NCBI GenBank assembly: GCA_031732855.1
Contig: JAVMKJ010000117.1
Location: 1-19,812 of the forward strand
DNA from: JAVMKJ01 sp031732855
GTDB taxonomy: Bacteria; Pseudomonadota; Gammaproteobacteria; Competibacterales; Competibacteraceae
Length of the DNA stretch: 19,812 bases
Direction: 5' to 3'
Each line of letters opens with the position of its first letter. Positions within the stretch are counted from its first letter, which is position 1. Positions 9,706 through 15,891 of this stretch are shown piece after piece. The notes below the pieces were generated by a model. It was not told the DNA's origin and searched no databases. It saw only the letters and a list, made by a program, of their open reading frames with translations. Made by a program: the position numbers and the translations under genes.

Positions 9706-9776
9706 GGGAGTCAGGAGTCAGGAGTCGGGAGTCGGGAGTCGGGAGTCGGATATCAGGGGTCGGGTACCAGGCATCA
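9693..9776 (+). repeat. Heptanucleotide tandem repeat (GGAGTCR) running into the tldD stop
   Basis: Eight consecutive perfect 7-bp units GGAGTCA or GGAGTCG span 9693-9748. Four degenerate units follow in the same register: GATATCA, GGGGTCG, GGTACCA and GGCATCA (9770-9776). The last TCA is the tldD stop codon (TGA on the minus strand). This is a short tandem repeat array in the tldD-pmbA intergenic region, not a CRISPR. Copy number is uncertain because of the adjacent gap. Confidence 0.9.
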
Positions 9777-11219
9777 GGCTTGCGTCCCGCCCACGGTCAG
9801 CGCCTCGATCCGCAAGGTCGGCTGGCCGACGCCGACCGGCACGCTCTGGCCGTCCTTGCCGCAGGTACCGACTCCGGCATCGAGTTTCAGATCGTTGCCG
9901 ACCATGGAGACTTTGGTCAACACGTCCGGACCGTTACCGATCAGGGTGGCGCCCTTGACCGGACGGGTGACGCGGCCATTCTCGATCAAATATGCCTCGC
10001 TGGCGGAAAACACGAACTTGCCGGAGGTGATATCCACCTGGCCGCCGCCGAAATTGACCGCGTACAGTCCCCGCTCCACCGAGGCGATGATGTCGGCCGG
10101 ATCGTGCTCGCCCGGCAGCAGGCAGGTGTTGGTCATGCGCGGCAGCGGCGAATGGGCGTAGGATTCGCGGCGACCGTTGCCGGTCGAAGCGGTTTTCATC
10201 AGTCGGGCGTTGAGCTTGTCCTGCAGATAGCCCTTGAGCACGCCACGTTCGATCAAGGTGGTGCATTGGGTCGGCGTACCCTCGTCGTCGATGTTCAGCG
10301 AGCCGCGCCGGTTGACCAGCGTGCCGTCGTCCACCACCGTACACAGCGGTGAAGCCACCCGTTCGCCCATCCGGCCGCTGAAGGCCGAGGTGCCCTTGCG
10401 GTTGAAATCGCCTTCCAAACCATGACCGATGGCCTCGTGCAACAGGATGCCCGGCCAGCCCGGTCCCAGCACCACGGTCATCGTCCCCGCCGGCGCGGGG
10501 ACGGCTTCCAGATTGATCAGGGCCTGTCGCACCGCTTCCCGCGCATAACCGAGGGCGCGGTCCTCGTCCAGGAACCAGCCGTAGCCAACTCGCCCACCGC
10601 CGCCACTGCTGCCCTGTTCGCGGCGGCCCCCGTGCTCGACGATCACGGTCACGTTCAAACGCACCAGCGGCCGCACGTCGCCGGCCAGGGTTCCGTCGCT
10701 GCCGGCCACCAGGATCGTGTCCTGGGTAGCGGCCAGGCCGACCATCACTTGAGTGACCCGTGGATCCTGGCGGCGGGCCTCGGCGTCCACCTTTTCCAGC
10801 AGTCGCACCTTGGCTTCGGCCGACAGGGTGTCCAGCGGGTCGATGGGTTCATAAAGCATGGGACGTGGGGCGGTTTGCCAGACCTGAAGCCGGCTCTCGC
10901 CACCGTGACGGGCGATGGCGCGGGCGGCGGTCGCCGCCTCCAGCAGGGCCGGCATCACGATCTCGTCGGAATAGGCGAAGCCGGTCTTCTCGCCGCTCAC
11001 TGCCCGGACCCCGACACCCTGCTGGATGGCGTGGCTGGCCTGTTTGACCCGACCGTCCTCGAGATTCCAGGATTCGGCCCGGCGCGACTGAAAGTACAGA
11101 TCGCCGTCGTCGACGGCGTGGCCCAGCAGGCAGGCCAGCGTCCGGTGCAGATCGTCCTCGCCGAGACCGGCGGGAGCCAACAGTTGATGGCGGGCCAGGG
11201 CAAGCGTATCGGTATTCAT
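9774..11219 (-). CDS. tldD: TldD metalloprotease, catalytic subunit
   Basis: The 481 residues equal the length of E. coli TldD. The zinc motif HEAIGHG is at residues 261-267 (His261, Glu262, His266). The probable third ligand is Cys453 in GTCGKDGQ near the C-terminus. Other family segments are VPAPAGTMTVVLGPGWPG, EGDFNRKGTSAFSGRMGE, PLPRMTNTCLLPGEHDP and GGQVDITSGKFVFSASEAY. With PmbA it forms a cytosolic heterodimeric protease acting on unfolded peptides. The ATG at 11219 is preferred because GAGGTCGAC immediately precedes it. In-frame codons continue upstream to 11255 but lack a ribosome site. pmbA lies directly downstream, about 94 bases away once the presumed duplicate is collapsed, so the two subunits are probably co-transcribed. 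Confidence 0.97.
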   Translation of the reverse strand: MNTDTLALARHQLLAPAGLGEDDLHRTLACLLGHAVDDGDLYFQSRRAESWNLEDGRVKQASHAIQQGVGVRAVSGEKTGFAYSDEIVMPALLEAATAARAIARHGGESRLQVWQTAPRPMLYEPIDPLDTLSAEAKVRLLEKVDAEARRQDPRVTQVMVGLAATQDTILVAGSDGTLAGDVRPLVRLNVTVIVEHGGRREQGSSGGGGRVGYGWFLDEDRALGYAREAVRQALINLEAVPAPAGTMTVVLGPGWPGILLHEAIGHGLEGDFNRKGTSAFSGRMGERVASPLCTVVDDGTLVNRRGSLNIDDEGTPTQCTTLIERGVLKGYLQDKLNARLMKTASTGNGRRESYAHSPLPRMTNTCLLPGEHDPADIIASVERGLYAVNFGGGQVDITSGKFVFSASEAYLIENGRVTRPVKGATLIGNGPDVLTKVSMVGNDLKLDAGVGTCGKDGQSVPVGVGQPTLRIEALTVGGTQA

Positions 11220-11297
11220 GGTCGACCTCGTTCGATCATCCGGCAGTTGCTCCATTCAAAACCACCCACATACAGCCCGCGCGCAAGTCCCGATCTC

Positions 11298-11960
11298 CTA
11301 ACCGGCGTAATCCTCCAGCCTCAGGGGTACCGCCAGCGGCTGGCTGTCAAACCACACCCGCTCTCCATCCAGTCGCAGCCGTCCCTCCGCGAACCAGCGA
11401 ATCGCCAGCGGATACAGCCGGTGTTCCCGTTCCAGCACCCGCGCCGCCAGCGTATCGGGATCGTCGCCCGGGCGCACCGGTACCCGCGCCTGCACGATGA
11501 CCGGCCCCCCGTCCAGTTCGGCGGTGACGAAGTGGATGCTGGCTCCGTGCTCGGTTTCCCCGGCGGCGAGGGCGCGTTCGTGGGTGTGCAGGCCGCGGAA
11601 CTTGGGCAGCAGCGAGGGATGGATGTTGAGCATCCGCCCTCGGTAATGTTCGGTGAAACCGGGGGTCAGAACCCGCATGAACCCCGCCAGCGCCACCAAA
11701 TCCGGCTGGTATCCGTCGATCAGCTCGATCAGGGCGGCTTCGAACCCGGGCCGGTCGGCGAACGGCTTGTGATCCAGTTCCAGCGCCGGAACGCCGGCCT
11801 GTCGCGCCCGCTCCAGGCCGTGAACGCCGGGCCGGTTGCTGATCACCGCCGCCACCTCGACCGGTAGTTCGCCGCTTGCCGCCTGATCGAGAATCGCCTG
11901 CAAGTTGCTGCCGCGGCCGGAAATCAACACCACCAGCCGAATTTTCCCAACCGCGCTCAC
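11298..11960 (-). CDS. purN: Phosphoribosylglycinamide formyltransferase (GAR transformylase 1)
   Basis: This 220-residue cytosolic enzyme transfers the formyl group of 10-formyl-THF to GAR, the third step of de novo purine synthesis. The phosphate-binding SGRGSNLQA is at residues 14-22. Catalytic residues fit E. coli with a +6 shift: Asn112 and His114 in NIHPSLLPKF, and Asp150 in ELDGGPVI. The start is GTG at 11960, overlapping the purM stop as GTGA, with GGTGGAG about 9 bases upstream inside the end of purM. This indicates translational coupling. The C-terminal ~30 residues (RLDGERVWFDSQPLAV) are typical of the long bacterial form. Confidence 0.96.
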   Translation of the reverse strand: MSAVGKIRLVVLISGRGSNLQAILDQAASGELPVEVAAVISNRPGVHGLERARQAGVPALELDHKPFADRPGFEAALIELIDGYQPDLVALAGFMRVLTPGFTEHYRGRMLNIHPSLLPKFRGLHTHERALAAGETEHGASIHFVTAELDGGPVIVQARVPVRPGDDPDTLAARVLEREHRLYPLAIRWFAEGRLRLDGERVWFDSQPLAVPLRLEDYAG

Positions 11961-13009
11961 GGCTGAAACTCCACCAAGGGTTCGCCTTCACTCCCGGCGA
12001 TTTGGCCCAGCGTCCAGACGGTTTCGCCCGCCTCCCGCAGCAGCGCTTGCGCCCGCTCTTCATCTTTCGCCGGGACGCAGACCACCAGCCCGACTCCGCA
12101 GTTGAAGGTGCGCCGCATTTCCGCTTCGGCCACGCCGCCCTGTCGTTGCAACCACTGGAACACCGCCGGCCGCTCCCAGCTTTGCAGCGCGATGACCGCC
12201 TTCGTGTTCGCCGGCAACACCCGCGGCAGGTTCTCGGTCAGGCCGCCGCCGGTAATGTGGGCTATAGCGTGGACCTCGATCCGTTCCAGCAGTTGCAAAA
12301 TCGGCTTGACGTAGATGCGGGTCGGCGCCAGCAGAGTCTCGCCGAGCGTGCGGCCATCCGCGAACGGTCGATCCAGCCTTGCGCCGCTGACCGCGAGGAT
12401 CTTGCGGATCAGCGAATAGCCGTTGGAATGCGGACCGGAGGAGGCCAGTCCGAGCAGGACGTCGCCCGGCGCGACCCGCGAGCCGTCGATGATTCGCGCC
12501 TTTTCGACCACTCCGACGCAGAAGCCGGCCAGGTCGTAATCGCCTTCGCCATACATCCCCGGCATTTCGGCGGTTTCCCCCCCCACCAGCGCCGCGCCAG
12601 CCCGTTCGCAGCCGTCGGCGATGCCCCTGATGACATCGGCGGCCACATCCACGTCCAGCTTGCCGGTCGCGTAATAGTCCAGAAAAAACAGCGGTTCGGC
12701 GCCCGCCACCAGCACGTCGTTGACGCACATCGCCACCAGGTCGATCCCGATGGTGTCGTGCCGGTTCAGTTCCAGCGCCAGCTTGAGCTTGGTGCCGACC
12801 CCGTCGGTGCCGGAGACCAGCACCGGCTGGCGGTATCGGTCCAGCGGCAGTTCGAACAGGGCGCCGAAACCGCCCAGTCCCCCCAGTACGCCCGGCCGGA
12901 GGGTGCGGCGGGCGTGCGGCTTGATGCGGTCCACCAGCCGGTTGCCGGCGTCGATGTCGACCCCGGCGTCGCGGTAGCCGAGCGAGGGGGCTTGTGGTTG
13001 ATCGTTCAC
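11957..13009 (-). CDS. purM: Phosphoribosylformylglycinamidine cyclo-ligase (AIR synthetase)
   Basis: This 350-residue cytosolic ATP-dependent ligase closes the imidazole ring (FGAM to AIR), the fifth step of purine synthesis. E. coli PurM has 345 residues. Signatures are YRDAGVDIDAGNRLVDRIK at the N-terminus, VSGTDGVGTKLKLA, NDVLVAGAEPLFFLDYYATG, LVGGETAEMPGMY, ASSGPHSNGYSLIRK and HITGGGLTENLPRVLP. The start is GTG at 13009 with GAGG 10 bases upstream, and it fits the family N-terminus. The stop overlaps the purN start by GTGA. I see no PurR-like palindrome in the ~90 bases upstream. Confidence 0.97.
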   Translation of the reverse strand: MNDQPQAPSLGYRDAGVDIDAGNRLVDRIKPHARRTLRPGVLGGLGGFGALFELPLDRYRQPVLVSGTDGVGTKLKLALELNRHDTIGIDLVAMCVNDVLVAGAEPLFFLDYYATGKLDVDVAADVIRGIADGCERAGAALVGGETAEMPGMYGEGDYDLAGFCVGVVEKARIIDGSRVAPGDVLLGLASSGPHSNGYSLIRKILAVSGARLDRPFADGRTLGETLLAPTRIYVKPILQLLERIEVHAIAHITGGGLTENLPRVLPANTKAVIALQSWERPAVFQWLQRQGGVAEAEMRRTFNCGVGLVVCVPAKDEERAQALLREAGETVWTLGQIAGSEGEPLVEFQP

Positions 13010-13099
13010 GGATGAGAAACCTCGCTATGAAAATCGGGCGGGCGTGAGGGATCGAAACTCCACCCATCCCTGGGCGAATTCAGAACCTGTACAAAAACT

Positions 13100-13143
13100 C
13101 CCCTCTCCCTCCGGGAGAGGGGTTGGGGGTGAGGGCTTTTTTT
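13100..13143 (-). terminator. Palindromic repeat copy 2, probable intrinsic terminator
   Basis: Perfect 10-bp arms CCCCTCTCCC (13100-13109) and GGGAGAGGGG (13113-13122) enclose a 3-base loop. On the minus strand, the direction of the glycosyltransferase, the stem is followed by AGTTTTTG, a classic T-tract, and preceded by an A-run (13137-13143). On the plus strand, TTTTTTT occurs about 14 bases after the stem. The TTGGGGGTGAGGG tail identifies it as the same repeat family as 6011-6049, in the opposite orientation. It should end the methyltransferase/glycosyltransferase transcript before purM. Confidence 0.75.
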
Positions 13144-13160
13144 CAACGACTTAGCTCACC

Positions 13161-13180
13161 AGAGGCTGTAAAACGCCTCT
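13161..13180 (-). other. Small inverted repeat at the glycosyltransferase stop
   Basis: AGAGGC (13161-13166) and GCCTCT (13175-13180) form a 6-bp stem with an 8-base loop that overlaps the first base of the stop codon. No T-run follows directly. It may be a 3'-end-stabilising hairpin ahead of the stronger terminator. Confidence 0.3.
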
Positions 13181-14094
13181 CAGTACTGGCTATCGCATAA
13201 ACTGGCATAGTGGTAAAACCATTCGGGTTGCGGGGTGCATGCGTGGGCGCGCAGGGTGTCCCAGAGTATTCCGGGCAGCAGGGCGGGCGCGTTCTTGCGC
13301 GCCCAGCGCCGGAAACTGCGCATCCGGTGGCGGAAACTGGCCCGTGTGAGCGAAGGTGGAATCAGTTCGCCGTGGCGTTCGAAAAACCGGCCCAGTATGC
13401 GCCAGGACTCCTGAAGCATCATCGGTTGCCGGAGACTGGTGTTGGCGCCATGGCGGCGATAGGCGGCCAGCCGTTCGGGCACGCGCGCCAGCGTGTAACC
13501 GGTGGCGAGCCTCAGCCAGCAGTCCCAGTCTTCGAGCCGGAGCGATTCGTCGAAGCCGCCCGAGCTGGCGAAGCGTTCGCGGTGCAGAGCCACGGTCGGA
13601 TTGGGGATGGGATTGCCCAAAACCAGCGACAGATAGGCTTCGGGGTCGGGGCCGGAAGGGGGACGCGCGCCGGCGACCTTCGGTAGGACGGCCCCGTCCT
13701 CGTCGATGAGGTCGGCATCCGCGTAAACCAGAGCAAGCCGCTCGTCGCCCCAATCCCGGATCGCCCGCCATTGGGCTTCGATCTTGTGGGGATAAAGCCG
13801 GTCGTCCGAACCCAGGAGATGCACCCATTCCCCTCGGCACGCGGCGATGGCTCGATTGGATGCCGCGCCGACCCCACGGTTTTCCTGTCGGATGAATTCA
13901 ACGCGGCGAAATCGATTCCCGTGCTCCCGCGCGAAGCGCTGGACCGCGTCCCCCGTGCCGTCGGTGGAACCGTCATCGACCACGACGAGTTCCAGCTCGG
14001 GGTAGGTTTGGTCGCGGATGGATTCCAGGCAGGCGCTGATGTAGCGGGCGTGGTTGTAGGCGGGCACGGCCACGCTGGCGAGCGGTGGCGTCAT
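13180..14094 (-). CDS. Family 2 glycosyltransferase (GT-A fold)
   Basis: The 304-residue product is an inverting GT2-type glycosyltransferase that would use a nucleotide-sugar donor. It shows the N-terminal SVAVPAYNHARYI, the nucleotide-binding LVVVDDGSTDGT (Asp40-Asp41), the DXD-like metal site LLGSDDRLYP (97-98), and the acceptor/catalytic-base region LRLEDWDCWLRLA. The C-terminal ~90 residues are basic and carry no clear membrane span, so it is probably a peripheral cytosolic enzyme acting on a surface polysaccharide or lipid-linked sugar. The true start is the ATG at 14094, overlapping the preceding methyltransferase stop as ATGA. The frame runs upstream to 14160, but that part lies inside the methyltransferase gene. 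Donor and acceptor are unknown. Confidence 0.92.
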   Translation of the reverse strand: MTPPLASVAVPAYNHARYISACLESIRDQTYPELELVVVDDGSTDGTGDAVQRFAREHGNRFRRVEFIRQENRGVGAASNRAIAACRGEWVHLLGSDDRLYPHKIEAQWRAIRDWGDERLALVYADADLIDEDGAVLPKVAGARPPSGPDPEAYLSLVLGNPIPNPTVALHRERFASSGGFDESLRLEDWDCWLRLATGYTLARVPERLAAYRRHGANTSLRQPMMLQESWRILGRFFERHGELIPPSLTRASFRHRMRSFRRWARKNAPALLPGILWDTLRAHACTPQPEWFYHYASLCDSQY

Positions 14095-14714
14095 TTCTCG
14101 GCCAGCAGGAAACATTGAACGGCCAGGAACGGCCCGAGCAGGCGATGGGGAAACCACCATTTCCGGTATTTTTTCTTGATGTTGAGCGATTCCGCCCGCA
14201 CCTTCCAGCCGCAGGCTTCCACCGTCTTGCGCAGGCTTGCCGGGGTGAAGAAGTGCAAGTGGGTACGATCCATGATCCCGGCGTCAACATAGTCGAAGCG
14301 TCCGTGGAAAAGCAATGGAAAAACCACGCTCTTGTGCCGCACGTTGGGGACGCTGACCATCAGCCGGGCGCCGGAACGGGCGCGATCGCGAATGTCCCGG
14401 AGGGTTTGCCAGGGATCGACCAGGTGTTCCAGGACGTCGGCCAGGATGACCAGATCGTAATCCGGCCAGGGCACTTCGGATAAGGCATCCGCCAGATCGC
14501 AATTCCAAACCCGCCGCAGTTGACCGGCCGCCATGCCGGCCGCCGCGGGGTGCGGTTCGATGCCGTCGCAGGAATTTACGATGCCGGCTTCCCCGAGTTG
14601 CTTGCCCAGGCGACCGGCGGCGCAGCCGATATCCAGCGCCAGGTTGAAGGGACCATGGGAACGCAGGAAATCGACGACGTCTCCCCGATCGGCGGTGTAG
14701 TAACGGCCGTTCAT
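14091..14714 (-). CDS. SAM-dependent class I methyltransferase
   Basis: This 207-residue cytosolic protein has the SAM-binding motif I LALDIGCAAGRLGKQLGE (about residues 25-42), an acidic strand-2 end (DGIEP) and motif IV-like YDLVILADVLEHLVDP. It belongs to the Methyltransf_23/MetW-like group often found with sugar-transferase genes. The coupled GT2 gene downstream (ATGA overlap) suggests methylation of a glycan or lipid-linked sugar, which is an inference from context. The ATG at 14714 is chosen because the fold begins with MNGRYYTADRGDVV and GAGG lies 10 bases upstream. Codons upstream to 14795 look non-coding. A perfect palindrome (14740-14749) lies 26 bases before the start. Confidence 0.88.
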   Translation of the reverse strand: MNGRYYTADRGDVVDFLRSHGPFNLALDIGCAAGRLGKQLGEAGIVNSCDGIEPHPAAAGMAAGQLRRVWNCDLADALSEVPWPDYDLVILADVLEHLVDPWQTLRDIRDRARSGARLMVSVPNVRHKSVVFPLLFHGRFDYVDAGIMDRTHLHFFTPASLRKTVEACGWKVRAESLNIKKKYRKWWFPHRLLGPFLAVQCFLLAEK

Positions 14715-14739
14715 GGGGTGACAGCCTCGTAATCCCGAT

Positions 14740-14749
14740 GGAAATTTCC
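14740..14749. promoter_or_regulatory. Palindrome GGAAATTTCC upstream of the methyltransferase
   Basis: A perfect 10-bp palindrome, AT-centred in a GC-rich region, 26 bases before the methyltransferase start codon. It could be an operator for the two-gene glycan unit. No known regulator is implied. Confidence 0.25.
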
Positions 14750-14822
14750 GTGGATCATCGCTAACGTGATTCGTCGGATTTTTACACCTTCCCATGAGGC
14801 GAAAGTGGCGCCACGCCGCGCG

Positions 14823-15095
14823 TCAATGGATGAAGTTGCCGGCTCTGGCGATGCCGACGATGCCCACCAGAATCCAGAACGCATTGAGCAGAGTATAGGC
14901 GGCATCCTGCTTCACCCTGGCGCACCAGGTCAGCAGGACCGCGTCGATGGTGTTGACGATCCAGACCCCCAGGAACGGGCTGTCCGGCCCCAGCCAACTG
15001 ACCAGGCTAAAACTGCCAATCCGCATCAGAACGCCGATCATCTCCAGGGTCTTCAGATGTGCGACAACGAACCGATTGAATTCGGGCACGGTCAA
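14823..15095 (-). CDS. Small three-helix membrane protein, function unknown
   Basis: The roughly 90-residue product has three hydrophobic segments: about MIGVLMRIGSFSLVSWLG, LGVWIVNTIDAVLLTWCARV and LLNAFWILVGIVGIAR. The last segment, with Asn-Ala-Phe-Trp, faintly recalls the small CBU_0592/PQ-loop-like membrane proteins, but I do not recognise it with confidence and assign no function. Start is uncertain. A TTG at 15095 has GGAG with ideal 6-base spacing and is used here. GTG at 15089 or GTG at 15134 (after GGGAAAACG) are alternatives. The region just upstream is debris of a decayed gene, which makes the 15134 extension less convincing. The gene lies 108 bases before the methyltransferase. 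Confidence 0.55.
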   Translation of the reverse strand: MTVPEFNRFVVAHLKTLEMIGVLMRIGSFSLVSWLGPDSPFLGVWIVNTIDAVLLTWCARVKQDAAYTLLNAFWILVGIVGIARAGNFIH

Positions 15096-15205
15096 CGGAT
15101 TCTCCGGTCTGGATGACTGTGGAGCACTACCCACCGTTTTCCCAAGGGTGGCCGTACCTGCAATCGAACGGAACCCACGTGACTATGGGTAATGCCCTGT
15201 TTGGT

Positions 15206-15400
15206 TGAGAACAGCCACTGAAAAAACGCGCCGCCGTCGCCGGCCCGCGGATAGCGGCGGCCCCAGTCCCGGACGGCGTCCCGGTACGGTCGGCCGGTGA
15301 GGATCGCGTCGGCGATGGCCACCGTCAGGACGCTGTCGTCGGTGCACCGGCTGCCGGGTTGGAACAGCGGGAAATCCGTGGTCTTGATCGGGGCGTGTTG
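15206..15400 (-). pseudogene. ADP-ribosylglycohydrolase (DraG family) N-terminal fragment
   Basis: Translated on the minus strand, this stretch reads HAPIKTTDFPLFQPGSR and then CTDDSVLTVAIADAILTG, followed by GRRYPRAGDGGAFFQWLFS. This is the N-terminal part of DraG-like ADP-ribosylglycohydrolases, including the metal-binding T-D-D-S motif. The extreme N-terminus (the usual GAIxGDxxGS segment) is missing: an in-frame TAA precedes CAA-CAC at about 15400. Similarity ends abruptly after FFQWLFS near 15206, and the remaining ~80% of the enzyme is absent. It is therefore a short remnant of about 65 codons and cannot encode an active hydrolase. Both boundaries look like rearrangement breakpoints. 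Nothing recognisable lies in 15135-15205. Confidence 0.8.
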
Positions 15401-15405
15401 TTACC

Positions 15406-15861
15406 TCAGTCTTTCCTAACGACCAGCATCGTCGTCTGGTATTCGATCACCTGCTGATCGCGTTGGTTGTAGGCTTTGTTTTGGTAGACGAACAGAAACC
15501 GCTCCGGGTTTTTGGTGGGGCGAAGATCGACCACTTCGGCCTCCGCTCGGAGGGTATCCCCAAACAACACCGGAGACGTGATCTTCATCTGGTCCACGCC
15601 GATATACGCATAAATTTCATAGCCGTCCTGGGCCAGCAGTTCGGCGATGTTATCCGCATGGTGGACCAAACCGTCGGCGACGGCAAAGATGACCGGCCCC
15701 GCCAGGGAGCGCTCCTGAAACCAGGTTCCCCTGGCATACTCGGCGTTGCTGTGAACGGCCATGTTAAACCAGGTGAGTTGATGCAGGATGGAGAAATCTC
15801 CGACATCGAGCGTCCGGCGGACCCGACCAGGAATTTTGGCGCCCACGGTGACTTTACCCAT
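15406..15861 (-). CDS. MaoC-like hot-dog fold protein (putative acyl-CoA dehydratase)
   Basis: The 151-residue product has the organisation of a single hot-dog domain of the MaoC/(R)-hydratase group: GAKIPGRVRRTLDVGDFSIL, the central helix region AEYARGTWFQERSLAGPVIFAVADGL, then KITSPVLFGDTLRAEAEVVDLRPTK and FLFVYQNKAYNQRDQQVIEYQTTMLV. Active members hydrate enoyl-CoA using a D-x-N-P-x-H dyad. Here the matching stretch is FNMAVHSNAEYA, which keeps His37 but lacks the Asp, so hydratase activity is doubtful. The ATG at 15861 is preferred because GAGGAG lies 10 bases upstream. An ATG at 15879 has no such site. It starts 30 bases after the TPR gene and may be the last gene of that transcript. Confidence 0.78.
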   Translation of the reverse strand: MGKVTVGAKIPGRVRRTLDVGDFSILHQLTWFNMAVHSNAEYARGTWFQERSLAGPVIFAVADGLVHHADNIAELLAQDGYEIYAYIGVDQMKITSPVLFGDTLRAEAEVVDLRPTKNPERFLFVYQNKAYNQRDQQVIEYQTTMLVVRKD

Positions 15862-15891
15862 AAAACGATGGCTCCTCATTGCGATTAGGGA

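Noticed and set aside
9693..9776. Tandem repeats considered as a CRISPR array
   Set aside because: The units are 7 bp with no spacers, so this is a simple tandem repeat.
8442..10352. Plus-strand open frame crossing the N gap
   Set aside because: It reads through 100 unknown bases and is antisense to pmbA and tldD. The frame across the gap has no meaning.
15092..15322. 76-codon minus-strand frame as an intact small gene
   Set aside because: Its first half is an internal piece of a DraG-family enzyme and its second half is unrelated, so it is part of a remnant and not a functional gene.
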